Assembly (NCBI GenBank): GCA_024398715.1 | Contig: JAKSIP010000003.1 | Coordinates: 106,078 to 170,077 of the forward strand | Reading direction: 5' to 3' | DNA from: Bacteroidaceae bacterium | Lineage (GTDB): Bacteria; Bacteroidota; Bacteroidia; Bacteroidales; Bacteroidaceae | Length of the DNA: 64,000 nt | Part shown: piece after piece, positions 45,330 through 54,707 of the stretch | Layout: every line of letters starts with the position of its first letter | Numbering within the stretch: the first letter of the stretch is position 1 | The notes under the pieces: generated by a model | The model's input: the letters and a program-made list of their open reading frames with translations, nothing else | What the model was told of the DNA's origin: nothing | The model's database searches: none | Made by a program: the position numbers and the translations under genes

Positions 45330-47354
45330 ATGAGAATGTTATCATTTAAACATATTAATCAGGCTTTATTTGCAATAATTGCCTCTGTTGTGCTTCAAGG
45401 ATGTTTGTCCGAGTATGCACCGGGCAGTTATTACACATTCACAGGGCAGACTGTTGCCGACTTTCTGTATAATGAAACAGAAAAATCGTCAGATTCTGTA
45501 TTCAGCGATTTCATTACAATTTTGAAACGCGCAAATATATGGTCAGAGTTGTCAACATACGGAACATATACATGTTTTGCTCCAACTAATAATGCGGTCA
45601 GAGCATATCTCAGGAAGATTTCTCCCACATATACTCTTGATTCGCTTACAGACGCCGATTGCGATACCTTGGCATGGACACACTTGGTTAACACTGTCTG
45701 TTATTCATCCGATATCAATGAAGGTGCTCTGCCCGAAATGAACCTGAATGACCGTTTTCTTGTTCTTTCGTTCGATTCAGTTCCAAATGAGGAAAATGGT
45801 TCATACAGACTTCGTTACTGTATCAACCAGAATACCCATCTGATTCAAATGGACGATACCTGTGAAAACGGTGTTGTACACGTTGTTGATAGCGTCATTG
45901 TAGCTGCAGGTGATTTTATTTATGATGTTGTTCAGGCTAATCCTGAATGTACCATCTTTGCCCAGGCGTTGAAGCTTGTAGGTTTTGAAGATTCTTTGAA
46001 ATATTGGTATGACCAGTCCTATAGTGTAGGATATGACTCAGTAAAATATGGAATCAAGATGAACGGCGGCGGTTCTGTGTATAATGTATATTATTGGGAA
46101 AAGAAGAAAACCAACTATACATTCCTTATTGAGCCCGATGTTGTTCTGGCCAAGTGCGGAATCAATTCTATTGAAGATCTTATTGCAAAGTCAAAAGAGA
46201 TTTATGATGAATCTTTCCCCAATGATGCCGGTTTGTACGACGATGATTTCTACAACAGGAAGAATCCGTTGAACAGATTTGTCTCATACCATATTTTACC
46301 GTTCTATGCCGCTATCAACGGTTTTAACGAGCGTGAAGATATTTCGGAGTCAAGAAATCTTGGTAAAGTGGATCCGGAAGATTATTTTGCTACGTATATG
46401 CCCCACTCAATCATGAGAGTCTCCACCACCCGTTCCGGTGCGGAGAAAGGCGTATATATCAATCGCCGTGGTGTTGCAAGCAGGGCTCCTCTGGAAGGGG
46501 AACCGTCCAATATCCGCGGTGTCAAAATCTACGAACCTACTTCAGTTTCACAGGAAGCAAGAAACGGTATAATACATTATGTGGATACTTTGTTGGTTTA
46601 TGACAGGTTTGTAAGAGAAACGGTTTTGAACAGGCGAATGAGAATAGACTGTTCAACATTGTCTCCAGACTTTCTGACCAGTGGCGGTCGCCAGCGTCAG
46701 AATGCCGACTCATACACAGAGATGGGTTTCAAACAGCCTACAAACTTCCATTTCTTCACAGACTGTATAATAGCTGTCCGCGGTGCTTTTGCTGCAAACT
46801 GGTCTTACCAGGGCGATGGTGTTGACATGCAGGGTAATTATGACTTTTATGTCAAATTACCGCCTGTTCCTTTTGATGGAACATGGGAGGTTCGTTTGTC
46901 TCACTCCGCTCACGAGAACCGTGGTGTGGTTCAGATTTTCTTAGGTGAAAAATCTGAATCCTCCCAGCAGATCAGCTGGGCACCATGCGGTATCCCTTCT
47001 GATTTCAGAGTGGCTGCCACAGATCCGCGCATTGGATGGAAAGAGGATATGACAGAAGAAAACAGTTCTTCTATTTCTGCAGCATCTATTGAGGAGTATA
47101 ATATGGCATTGGACAAATCAATGCGTAACCGTGGTTTTATGAAGGCCATGGATTCATACAGCAATGGTTCGGATGCCTTCAGAAGTCTGAGTACAATGGC
47201 ACGCAGAATATTGTCAACGCAATACATGTATGCTGAAACAGATTATTATCTGCGTTTGAAACTTGTACTTGACAATCCTAAGGCAGAGATGAACTTTGAC
47301 TATATGGAGTTATGCCCCAAGGCTGTTTACGCCAACAACGAAGACAGACATTGA
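45330..47354 (+). CDS. Fasciclin-domain lipoprotein with C-terminal beta-sandwich
   Basis: A 674-residue lipoprotein (Cys25 after LQG). Two FAS1-like domains: about 35-195 (TYTCFAPTNNAVRAYL; NGVVHVVDSVIV) and about 196-430 (YTFLIEPDVVLAK; FVSYHILPFYAA; NGIIHYVDTLLVYD). The last 230 residues form a beta-rich domain (PVPFDGTWEVRLSHSAH), perhaps carbohydrate-binding, resembling DUF5108-like tails of such proteins. It occupies the slot of a surface glycan-binding protein after SusD. Start ATG 45330; ATG 45336 is also possible. Confidence 0.85.
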   Translation: MRMLSFKHINQALFAIIASVVLQGCLSEYAPGSYYTFTGQTVADFLYNETEKSSDSVFSDFITILKRANIWSELSTYGTYTCFAPTNNAVRAYLRKISPTYTLDSLTDADCDTLAWTHLVNTVCYSSDINEGALPEMNLNDRFLVLSFDSVPNEENGSYRLRYCINQNTHLIQMDDTCENGVVHVVDSVIVAAGDFIYDVVQANPECTIFAQALKLVGFEDSLKYWYDQSYSVGYDSVKYGIKMNGGGSVYNVYYWEKKKTNYTFLIEPDVVLAKCGINSIEDLIAKSKEIYDESFPNDAGLYDDDFYNRKNPLNRFVSYHILPFYAAINGFNEREDISESRNLGKVDPEDYFATYMPHSIMRVSTTRSGAEKGVYINRRGVASRAPLEGEPSNIRGVKIYEPTSVSQEARNGIIHYVDTLLVYDRFVRETVLNRRMRIDCSTLSPDFLTSGGRQRQNADSYTEMGFKQPTNFHFFTDCIIAVRGAFAANWSYQGDGVDMQGNYDFYVKLPPVPFDGTWEVRLSHSAHENRGVVQIFLGEKSESSQQISWAPCGIPSDFRVAATDPRIGWKEDMTEENSSSISAASIEEYNMALDKSMRNRGFMKAMDSYSNGSDAFRSLSTMARRILSTQYMYAETDYYLRLKLVLDNPKAEMNFDYMELCPKAVYANNEDRH

Positions 47355-47375
47355 AAAAATATAAAACAAAACAAT

Positions 47376-49214
47376 ATGAGAAATTATTTGAATTTTTTAA
47401 AGAAAAGCGCTTGGGTTGCACTTGTTGTACCTTTGTTTGCTTCATGCTCCGATGCATGGAACAAGCATTACAGTACAAACACCGATGTTGTAGCTGACAA
47501 GACAATTGCCGAGTTGCTGTCAGAAGATCCGGATTACAGCAAGTTTGTTCAGGTCTTGAAGAATACCGTTGTTTTCAATGGTAAGAAGACCACTAAACAG
47601 ACTTATTTCGAGTTCCTGAACAGCAATCAGTTTGTTACTCTTTGGGCTCCGAAAAACGATGCGGAGAATGTTGACTGGAGTTTGTACACCAAATCCGGAA
47701 AGAATTATGACGAGGCTTGGGAAACCCAGTTGGAATTCATTAAGAACCATTTGGCTCTTTCGAACCCGTCTGCAGGTGTTACCGGTTCCAAGATTATTCC
47801 TATGATGAGCAAGAAAACGTTCACCATTACTCCAAACTCAATTGGCAATGTCCAATATGCTCAGGCAAACATTCCTTGTACCAACGGTGTTATCCATAAG
47901 CTTGATGGAGCCTTGTCTTACAGCAAAAATGTTTATGAAATTCTTACAACTGAAGACCGTTTCTCTCATATAGGAGTTTTCCTTGAGAGTTACAAGGAAG
48001 AAATTCTTGACGAATCACAGTCTGTTTCCAGCGGACTTGACGACAACGGAGAAAAGATCTATATTGACTCTGTTGTTAATATCAGAAATATTTTCCTCAA
48101 CACTTTCGGCCGTTTGGATGTTGAAGACAGTACATTCTGGGTTGTTGCCGTCAATAACGATGTGTGGGACCAGCAGATTCTTAAGGCCCTTCCTTATTTT
48201 GATTATGGAAAGCAGGACCGTAGCCGCCATATTAAGGTGAAATCCAACATTGCAGACGAATTCGAACAGAAGTATTCTGAATTCTGTACCGTTGACAGAA
48301 TCGGTAATGACTGTTATTTGAATATTGACTCCTTGCAGTGGCTTTATGCCAATGCTGCAATGTTTGTTGATATGACCTACAACATGAATGCAAAACGTGC
48401 TATCAACAGATATCGCGAGGATTCGGTTTACTCTGTTGCTTGGGGCTTCTTTGGCAGTTTTATGGATCCTGCTGATATCTCAACATTGGAGGGTCATTAT
48501 TACAAGCCGTTCGGTCCTGTTTCCGACACAATCCGCAAGAGCGGCCTGTTCAATGCAGGTACTGCTGTTGAAGGAAGTAACGGTAAGGTCATTGAAGCGG
48601 AAAAATGGCTGTTCAACGATTATGAAACATACAATCTGCCACATGTTTGGAATGTTGAAGGCATGACTGGTGTTGAATGCATTGAATTGTCAACTGCGAC
48701 TATGCAGAGAGTTTCATCTGCTTTGGTGAAAAAAGTCAATAATGGTGCATATCTTGACATTGTGGGCGATAACAAGAGCGCATGCTGGACTACACGTTTC
48801 AAAATCCGCAATATATTGTCTGGAAAATATAAAGTTTCTGCCGTTATACTTCCTATAGATTTTGACAGCAGCAAGAAACCTCTTCCGGTCAAATTCACCT
48901 CAAAATTCACATATGCAAAGACCGATGGTAAAGATACGGTTGTCCAGGCAACAAAACTTAACAACCGTGGCAAACCTGTTGCAGTGGAGTATCTGACCGA
49001 TGTTTCCGTGATGGATCTGACAACAGGCAGAACCAAGATTGATACCCTCCTTCTTGATACGATTGATTTTCCTGTTTGCTCATTCGGTGAGGAATATGCA
49101 GGACTTACGGTTGATATTACCATCTCTATGAAATCAACAGAAGATAACAAATATTCCAATAACCTTAAGTTGGACTGTTTCTATCTTGAGCCTATTAAAG
49201 ATAACGAAAATTGA
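47376..49214 (+). CDS. Fasciclin-type lipoprotein (third)
   Basis: A 612-residue lipoprotein (lipobox FASC, Cys24). One clear FAS1-like domain (about 35-190: FVTLWAPKNDAENV, FIKNHLALS, NGVIHKLDGALSYS), a degenerate second (about 190-390, with FWVVAVNNDVWD), then a C-terminal beta-sandwich (about 410-612). It overlaps the second SusC gene by one base, so the two are probably translationally coupled. This pairing suggests it works with the second SusC/D pair as its surface accessory. No enzymatic motif was recognised. Confidence 0.82.
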   Translation: MRNYLNFLKKSAWVALVVPLFASCSDAWNKHYSTNTDVVADKTIAELLSEDPDYSKFVQVLKNTVVFNGKKTTKQTYFEFLNSNQFVTLWAPKNDAENVDWSLYTKSGKNYDEAWETQLEFIKNHLALSNPSAGVTGSKIIPMMSKKTFTITPNSIGNVQYAQANIPCTNGVIHKLDGALSYSKNVYEILTTEDRFSHIGVFLESYKEEILDESQSVSSGLDDNGEKIYIDSVVNIRNIFLNTFGRLDVEDSTFWVVAVNNDVWDQQILKALPYFDYGKQDRSRHIKVKSNIADEFEQKYSEFCTVDRIGNDCYLNIDSLQWLYANAAMFVDMTYNMNAKRAINRYREDSVYSVAWGFFGSFMDPADISTLEGHYYKPFGPVSDTIRKSGLFNAGTAVEGSNGKVIEAEKWLFNDYETYNLPHVWNVEGMTGVECIELSTATMQRVSSALVKKVNNGAYLDIVGDNKSACWTTRFKIRNILSGKYKVSAVILPIDFDSSKKPLPVKFTSKFTYAKTDGKDTVVQATKLNNRGKPVAVEYLTDVSVMDLTTGRTKIDTLLLDTIDFPVCSFGEEYAGLTVDITISMKSTEDNKYSNNLKLDCFYLEPIKDNEN

Positions 49215-52200
49215 TGATGCAGATGAAAACATTTAATAGATTATTTAAGGGAAGTATCCCTGGAGCATTATTAGGTCTCATGCTGGTACTTCCAGCCCAT
49301 TCATTTGCTCAGAATGATTCTGATCAGAATATGATGACCATTACGGGTATTGTCAAGGACGCTGCAACAAACTCGCCTCTGCAGGGTGTGCGTGTTCAGG
49401 CTTACAACAATATTCTCTACTCTGCTATGACAAGAGAAGACGGTTCTTATGCCATTTCGGTTCCGAAACATATCACCTCTTTGATTTTTGCTCTTGAAGG
49501 TTGTACAGATGCCGTAGCTCCTATAGCAGGTGGTGTTACAACAGCAGATATGCTTATGTACTCTGATGTATTTTCTCCTATTTACAGCAAATACCTCAGC
49601 GGAGACAAATCCAAAACAATGGGTGTATCTGCCAATACAATGGACATCAGCATTGACAATCAGATAGAAGACAAGCTGCAGGGTGATATTCTTGCAACAA
49701 GCCGTTCAGGTCATCTTGGTGTAGGTGTAAACATGTTGCTTAACGGTATCAACTCTTTGAATGTCAATACACAGCCTCTTATTGTACTTGATGGTGTTAT
49801 TCTGGATATGCAATATACCAGGGAAACATTCCATGACGGATACTACAACAACCTGCTTGCAAATATCATGGTAAACGATATTGAAAGCGTTGAGGTTCTC
49901 AAGAACGGTCTTGCAGTGTACGGTTCAAAGGGCGCCAATGGTGTTATCCTTATCAATACCAAAAGAAACAGCGGCAAGAGCATGGCTACCCGTATTGATG
50001 TTTCTGCAGGTGCCGCATATCAGATGCTGCCTACTCTTCCTTCTATGATGAGCGCCGACCAGTACAGAGCCTATGCTTCTGAAATGATTGGTGGTACAGG
50101 TACCAAACTTACTGAGTTCAAGTTCCTCAAGTCAGATCCTGATTATTATTACTACAAAACGTACCATAACGAGACAGACTGGACCAAGGAAACATATAAA
50201 GAGGCTTTCCTCCAGCAGTACAGTATCAACGTTCTTGGTGGTGACGATATAGCTGACTATAGCCTTTCTGTTGGTTATACATTCGGTAATTCAGTTTTGA
50301 AGAAGAACGATTTCAAGCGTTTCAATCTCCGTTTGAACTCTGATGTCAAACTTGGAAAACGTATTTCCATCCGTTTTGACGCTTCTTATTCCGATGTTAC
50401 AAGAGACTTGCGTGACGACGGTGTCAAAGACGATGTGGATGACGGTTTGATTTCATCTCCCGGTTTCCTTTCTTTGATTAAGTCTCCGTTCCTTTCACCG
50501 TACGAGTACGATGTTAACGGAAACCTTTCCCAGTATCTGGCTCAGGAAGACAACTATCTTGATGAACTTTTGGCATCGTCTGCTGATCTTGGCCGTAACA
50601 ACGGTTCTCTTCCGAACCCTGTAGCATTCCTCACTTATGGCGAGAGTGTCAACAAGAACTATTTCGGTAGCCGCATGATCAATCTTGCTGTTACTCCAAA
50701 GATCCAGATCAACCGTTTCTGGACTGTTAACGAGCATTTCTCTTTCTCTCTGTTCAGTGTAGACGAGAACTACTTTACTCCGCTTAACGGTACACCTTCT
50801 TACGAGATTGAAACTATTGGTACTGTCCAGAACCTTTCAGGTGCCCAGAACTCACAGCAGCTTTCTTTCTTCAGCAATACATATACGGAATATACCCGCA
50901 GATTCAAACAGCATGACATGTCTCTCAAGGCAGGTTTCCGTTATATGAAGAATTCCTTCAAGGAAACATCAATGTGGGGCTACAACTCCGGTAACGACAA
51001 GACCCCAAATATGAACAAGGACCTTGCAAACAAATCTACCGATGGTGTTGACGATACCGATATTTCCCTTACATGGTGGTTTCAGGGTAACTATAATTTC
51101 CGTGAGCGTTATTATCTGACTGCAGGATTGGGCGTAAGTTCTTCTTCAAGATTCGGAGGTAAGGTATCAAACGGTTTGCAGATGTGCGGTGTTCCATGGG
51201 GTATTTTCCCATCTGTAAGCGCATCTTGGGTTCTGACATCTGAACCTTGGTTCAAGCAGAACAAGGCTGTTAACTTTATGAAACTCAACCTTGGCTATGA
51301 CCTGACAGGTAACGACGGTTTTGACGATACAGCAGCACGTACATATTTCTCTCCGGTCAAGATTCTTGGCGTAACAGGTACCGCTCTTGCAAATATCGGT
51401 AACAGTTCTCTGCAGTGGGAAACCACTTCCAGACTGACAGCCGGTCTTGATATGAGTTTCATCAATAACCGTCTGTTCCTTTCTGCCAATTTCTACAAGA
51501 GCAATACAAACAATCTGCTTGCAACAAGCGCTCTCTCTTATCTGACAGGTATTGAAGAATCCTGGACCAACGACGGCGCTTTGAAGAATCAGGGCTTTGA
51601 CGTTTCATTGAACGCAAAGCTTGTCAACAGAAACCTGTTCAAGTGGGAACTCGGAGCCTCTGTAGGTGCTTACCAGATGGAAATCTCATCTCTGCCTGGT
51701 GGTCACAAGGATTTCACCTATTATGGAGCAACAGTCCGTGTTGAAGAGGGTTCCGCACCTTATTTCTACGGTTATAAGACCAATGGCGTATTCGCAACAT
51801 CTGCCGAAGCCCAGAGCTCCAATTTGGGTATCAAGGCACAGAATGGAGCCAAGATTCCTTTCACTGCAGGCGATGTCATCTTTGAAGACCTGAATAACGA
51901 CGGCTTTATCGATGAAAGCGATATGACAAAGATTGGTATGGCACAGCCTAAGTTGTACGGAGCAATACAGACCAAGTTCACCATTCAGAACTTTACATTG
52001 TCCGCATCGTTCGGTTATCGTCTTGGCGGCGATATCTACAACTATCAGCGTTCCATACTTGAAAGCGGTTCACGTTTTATGAATCAGACTGTTGCCTTGA
52101 CAAACCGTTGGGTTGCCGAGGGTCAGGTTACAGATGTTCCTAAAGCTTCTTATGGTGATCCTATGGGTAATGCCCGTTTCTCTGACCGTTGGATTGAAGA

Positions 52201-52435
52201 TGGTTCATTCCTGCGTCTCAGAAATGTTACCCTGTCATATAAAATTCCTGTTTACAATGCTTTCATCAAGGGACTCAGCGTATGGGTAGCAGGAAACAAT
52301 CTGCTGACATTGACCAACTATCTTGGTTCAGATCCTGAATTCTCATACAGCAATAATGCTTTGACAAACGGTATTGACCGCGGATTGCTTCCGAATGGTC
52401 GTAGTGTTACATTCGGACTTAAATTAAACCTCTAA
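49214..52435 (+). CDS. SusC-like TonB-dependent outer-membrane transporter (second)
   Basis: A 1073-residue SusC-type protein: signal peptide ending SFAQ (about 33), regulatory-like beta domain (about 42-120: ITGIVKDAATNSPLQGV), TonB plug (LNTQPL-type PLIVLDGVIL; IESVEVLKNGLAVYGSKGANGVILINTKR), and a barrel to the C-terminus. The beta domain and plug are less canonical than in the first SusC; no STN domain. ATG 49214 overlaps the preceding stop; further in-frame ATGs at 49217 and 49223. Sequence identity with the first SusC appears low, so the pair may take a different glycan or chain length. Confidence 0.95.
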   Translation: MMQMKTFNRLFKGSIPGALLGLMLVLPAHSFAQNDSDQNMMTITGIVKDAATNSPLQGVRVQAYNNILYSAMTREDGSYAISVPKHITSLIFALEGCTDAVAPIAGGVTTADMLMYSDVFSPIYSKYLSGDKSKTMGVSANTMDISIDNQIEDKLQGDILATSRSGHLGVGVNMLLNGINSLNVNTQPLIVLDGVILDMQYTRETFHDGYYNNLLANIMVNDIESVEVLKNGLAVYGSKGANGVILINTKRNSGKSMATRIDVSAGAAYQMLPTLPSMMSADQYRAYASEMIGGTGTKLTEFKFLKSDPDYYYYKTYHNETDWTKETYKEAFLQQYSINVLGGDDIADYSLSVGYTFGNSVLKKNDFKRFNLRLNSDVKLGKRISIRFDASYSDVTRDLRDDGVKDDVDDGLISSPGFLSLIKSPFLSPYEYDVNGNLSQYLAQEDNYLDELLASSADLGRNNGSLPNPVAFLTYGESVNKNYFGSRMINLAVTPKIQINRFWTVNEHFSFSLFSVDENYFTPLNGTPSYEIETIGTVQNLSGAQNSQQLSFFSNTYTEYTRRFKQHDMSLKAGFRYMKNSFKETSMWGYNSGNDKTPNMNKDLANKSTDGVDDTDISLTWWFQGNYNFRERYYLTAGLGVSSSSRFGGKVSNGLQMCGVPWGIFPSVSASWVLTSEPWFKQNKAVNFMKLNLGYDLTGNDGFDDTAARTYFSPVKILGVTGTALANIGNSSLQWETTSRLTAGLDMSFINNRLFLSANFYKSNTNNLLATSALSYLTGIEESWTNDGALKNQGFDVSLNAKLVNRNLFKWELGASVGAYQMEISSLPGGHKDFTYYGATVRVEEGSAPYFYGYKTNGVFATSAEAQSSNLGIKAQNGAKIPFTAGDVIFEDLNNDGFIDESDMTKIGMAQPKLYGAIQTKFTIQNFTLSASFGYRLGGDIYNYQRSILESGSRFMNQTVALTNRWVAEGQVTDVPKASYGDPMGNARFSDRWIEDGSFLRLRNVTLSYKIPVYNAFIKGLSVWVAGNNLLTLTNYLGSDPEFSYSNNALTNGIDRGLLPNGRSVTFGLKLNL

Positions 52436-52447
52436 TAATCAGTAGTT

Positions 52448-54502
52448 ATGAAATTTAAATATATTATATTTTCAATGACGGCTTTGGCTGTATTTGGTTT
52501 GCAGTCATGCCAGAAAATGTTGCATACTGATTCTACTATTGCCACTTTTGAAGATAACCATCAGTTGAATTCGGCATCGGACTCTGTATATTCTGTATTG
52601 GGAGTTCTGAAAAACATTCAGGCAATTGCAGATCAGACTTTTTTGCTTGGTGAGCTTCGTGGCGACCTTGCTGCTCTGACTGATACTGCTGACATTAACA
52701 TCCGCGAGATTGCCAATTTCAATTTCTCGGAGACCAACAAGTATAATACTCCTACAAAATATTATGCTATCATCAACAACTGCAACTATTTCCTGAAACA
52801 TGCGGATATGGAGCTGATGCAGAATAATGTCAAGGTTTTTGAAAGAGAGTATGCGGCTATCCAGGGTTTCAGGGCTTGGACATATATCCAGCTTGCTCTT
52901 GCTTACGGTAAAGTGCCTTTTGTTACTGAGCCTATCATGAGCGGCGATATAGCAAAAGCAGACCTTTATCCAAATCTTACAATTGACCAGATTGCTGAAC
53001 AGCTGATTCCTGAATTGGAGCCTCTTGTTGACAGCAAACTTCCAAGTTATGGAACCTTGTCAGGTTTGACTTCTTCTTCTTTTTTCATTCCTATCAGACT
53101 GATTCTTGGTGATCTGTATCTTTGGAGCGGCAATTATGTAAAAGCTGCAAAAATGTATCATGATTATCTTTATAATGCTGAAACCGGTGATTACAGCCCG
53201 GTACGTTCCAGCAAGTGTTATTGGTATGAAAAAGACCTCAATTTCCTTGATGATGTGGATGGTTCCGTTTCTACTTCCTCATCATTCAACGAGGTGCTCT
53301 GTTTCATTCCAATGGAAAGTTCTGAGTATAACGGATATGTTTCAAAACTCCCTGACATATTCGAATCAACTGTTGACAACAACTATTACTATCAGGCTAC
53401 CTATTCGAACGCGCTGTCACGTTTCTCTGCATTGAGCAAGTACTGCTATGTATATGCAGATAATGCCCGCAAGAAGCGTACTGTTTATGTATTGGACTCA
53501 AAGAATTATGAAAGTTCCTATGCATTGTATAAAGGTGATTTGCGTCTAAGAGGTACTATCAATATATCAAATAACAGTACGGATGAAAGCAGCATTTTCA
53601 ATTCGAAATATCTGACAAACTACAAGATCGATGAAAGGGAAATCAGTCTGTACACCCTTGATGCCGTTTATTTGAGATATGCAGAGGCTTTGAACCGCGC
53701 AAAGATGCCTCAGGCCGCTTTCTGTATTCTGAAGTACGGTTTGTGCGAACAGAATGTGAACAAATATGTCCCATTCTATGAAAGGAAAATGGCTTCTGCC
53801 AACAATCTTCTTGAATTCCCCAACCAGTATTTCCAGCCGTATGAATTCAGCCCGTACGATGATTATGTATATCCTACATACGCCAATACTATGGGTCTTC
53901 ATGCACGTGGCTCAGGCGATGCCGCTCGTGATCCGAATTATGTTCTGCCTATGCCGTCAGAGTTTGACATTGATACATTGTCAACACGTTATACTGACGA
54001 TATGACGCTGGCCGAGCAGGTTGCTTATGTTGACAGTTTCTGGGTTGCCTCTTTAGGCCTTGACACAACATCTACAGGTAAGGATGCAGTTTATATGACA
54101 CTTGGCAAAAGCGCCAAAGCTGCATATATAGATTCTGCAAAGACAACAATATTGCAGCCTTATGCAGAGTCTGTTCTGGTTGATATGGTAGAAAAGTATA
54201 TTGTTGACGAGATGGCTCTTGACCTTGCCTTTGAAGGTTCCCGTTTTGCCGATTTGCTGCGTATTGCCCTGCACCGTGCCAAAGAAAGTGGAAACGGTTA
54301 TGTTGACAATGAATTCATAGCCCGTCATGTAGCTGCACGTAATGTGTTCTACGAGGCTCATGACAGCATTACATTCTACGATAACAATGATGAGAAACAG
54401 ACTGTAGTAAGCCAGCCCGGTTTCGATACTGAACTGTACAACAAGTTGAAAGGTTCCGGGAACGATCTTAATCCGGCCATGTATATGAGTCTTCCCGAAT
54501 AA
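52448..54502 (+). CDS. SusD-like outer-membrane lipoprotein (second)
   Basis: A 684-residue SusD-family lipoprotein (Cys21 after LQS), longer than the first. Family features: NCNYFLKHAD, AIQGFRAWTYIQLALAYGKVPFVTEP, YLRYAEALNRA and, near the end, DEMALDLAFEGSRFADLLRIALHR. It partners the second SusC gene 12 bp upstream. Last gene of the operon; a strong terminator follows 42 bp later. Confidence 0.95.
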   Translation: MKFKYIIFSMTALAVFGLQSCQKMLHTDSTIATFEDNHQLNSASDSVYSVLGVLKNIQAIADQTFLLGELRGDLAALTDTADINIREIANFNFSETNKYNTPTKYYAIINNCNYFLKHADMELMQNNVKVFEREYAAIQGFRAWTYIQLALAYGKVPFVTEPIMSGDIAKADLYPNLTIDQIAEQLIPELEPLVDSKLPSYGTLSGLTSSSFFIPIRLILGDLYLWSGNYVKAAKMYHDYLYNAETGDYSPVRSSKCYWYEKDLNFLDDVDGSVSTSSSFNEVLCFIPMESSEYNGYVSKLPDIFESTVDNNYYYQATYSNALSRFSALSKYCYVYADNARKKRTVYVLDSKNYESSYALYKGDLRLRGTINISNNSTDESSIFNSKYLTNYKIDEREISLYTLDAVYLRYAEALNRAKMPQAAFCILKYGLCEQNVNKYVPFYERKMASANNLLEFPNQYFQPYEFSPYDDYVYPTYANTMGLHARGSGDAARDPNYVLPMPSEFDIDTLSTRYTDDMTLAEQVAYVDSFWVASLGLDTTSTGKDAVYMTLGKSAKAAYIDSAKTTILQPYAESVLVDMVEKYIVDEMALDLAFEGSRFADLLRIALHRAKESGNGYVDNEFIARHVAARNVFYEAHDSITFYDNNDEKQTVVSQPGFDTELYNKLKGSGNDLNPAMYMSLPE

Positions 54503-54544
54503 TTTGTTTTTGTAATAGTTTTTTAATAACTTTTATAAATTCGC

Positions 54545-54590
54545 ATTCCGCGTCAAATGTTAAATTTGGCGCGGAATTGCTTTTTTTTTT
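54545..54590 (+). terminator. Terminator of the PUL operon
   Basis: A 14-bp stem (54545-54558 with 54564-54577), one G-T pair, five-base loop, then GC and ten or more T. One of the strongest terminators in the window; it ends the eight-gene run. Confidence 0.92.
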
Positions 54591-54707
54591 ATTGAAAATA
54601 TTGTTTGCTTTGAAAAATATTTGTAACATTGCAGTTGCATTAGGTGTGAAATGCAGAATTTTTAATTAATTTATATTAACTTTTTTACTAACTAAATTTT
54701 TATTTCT

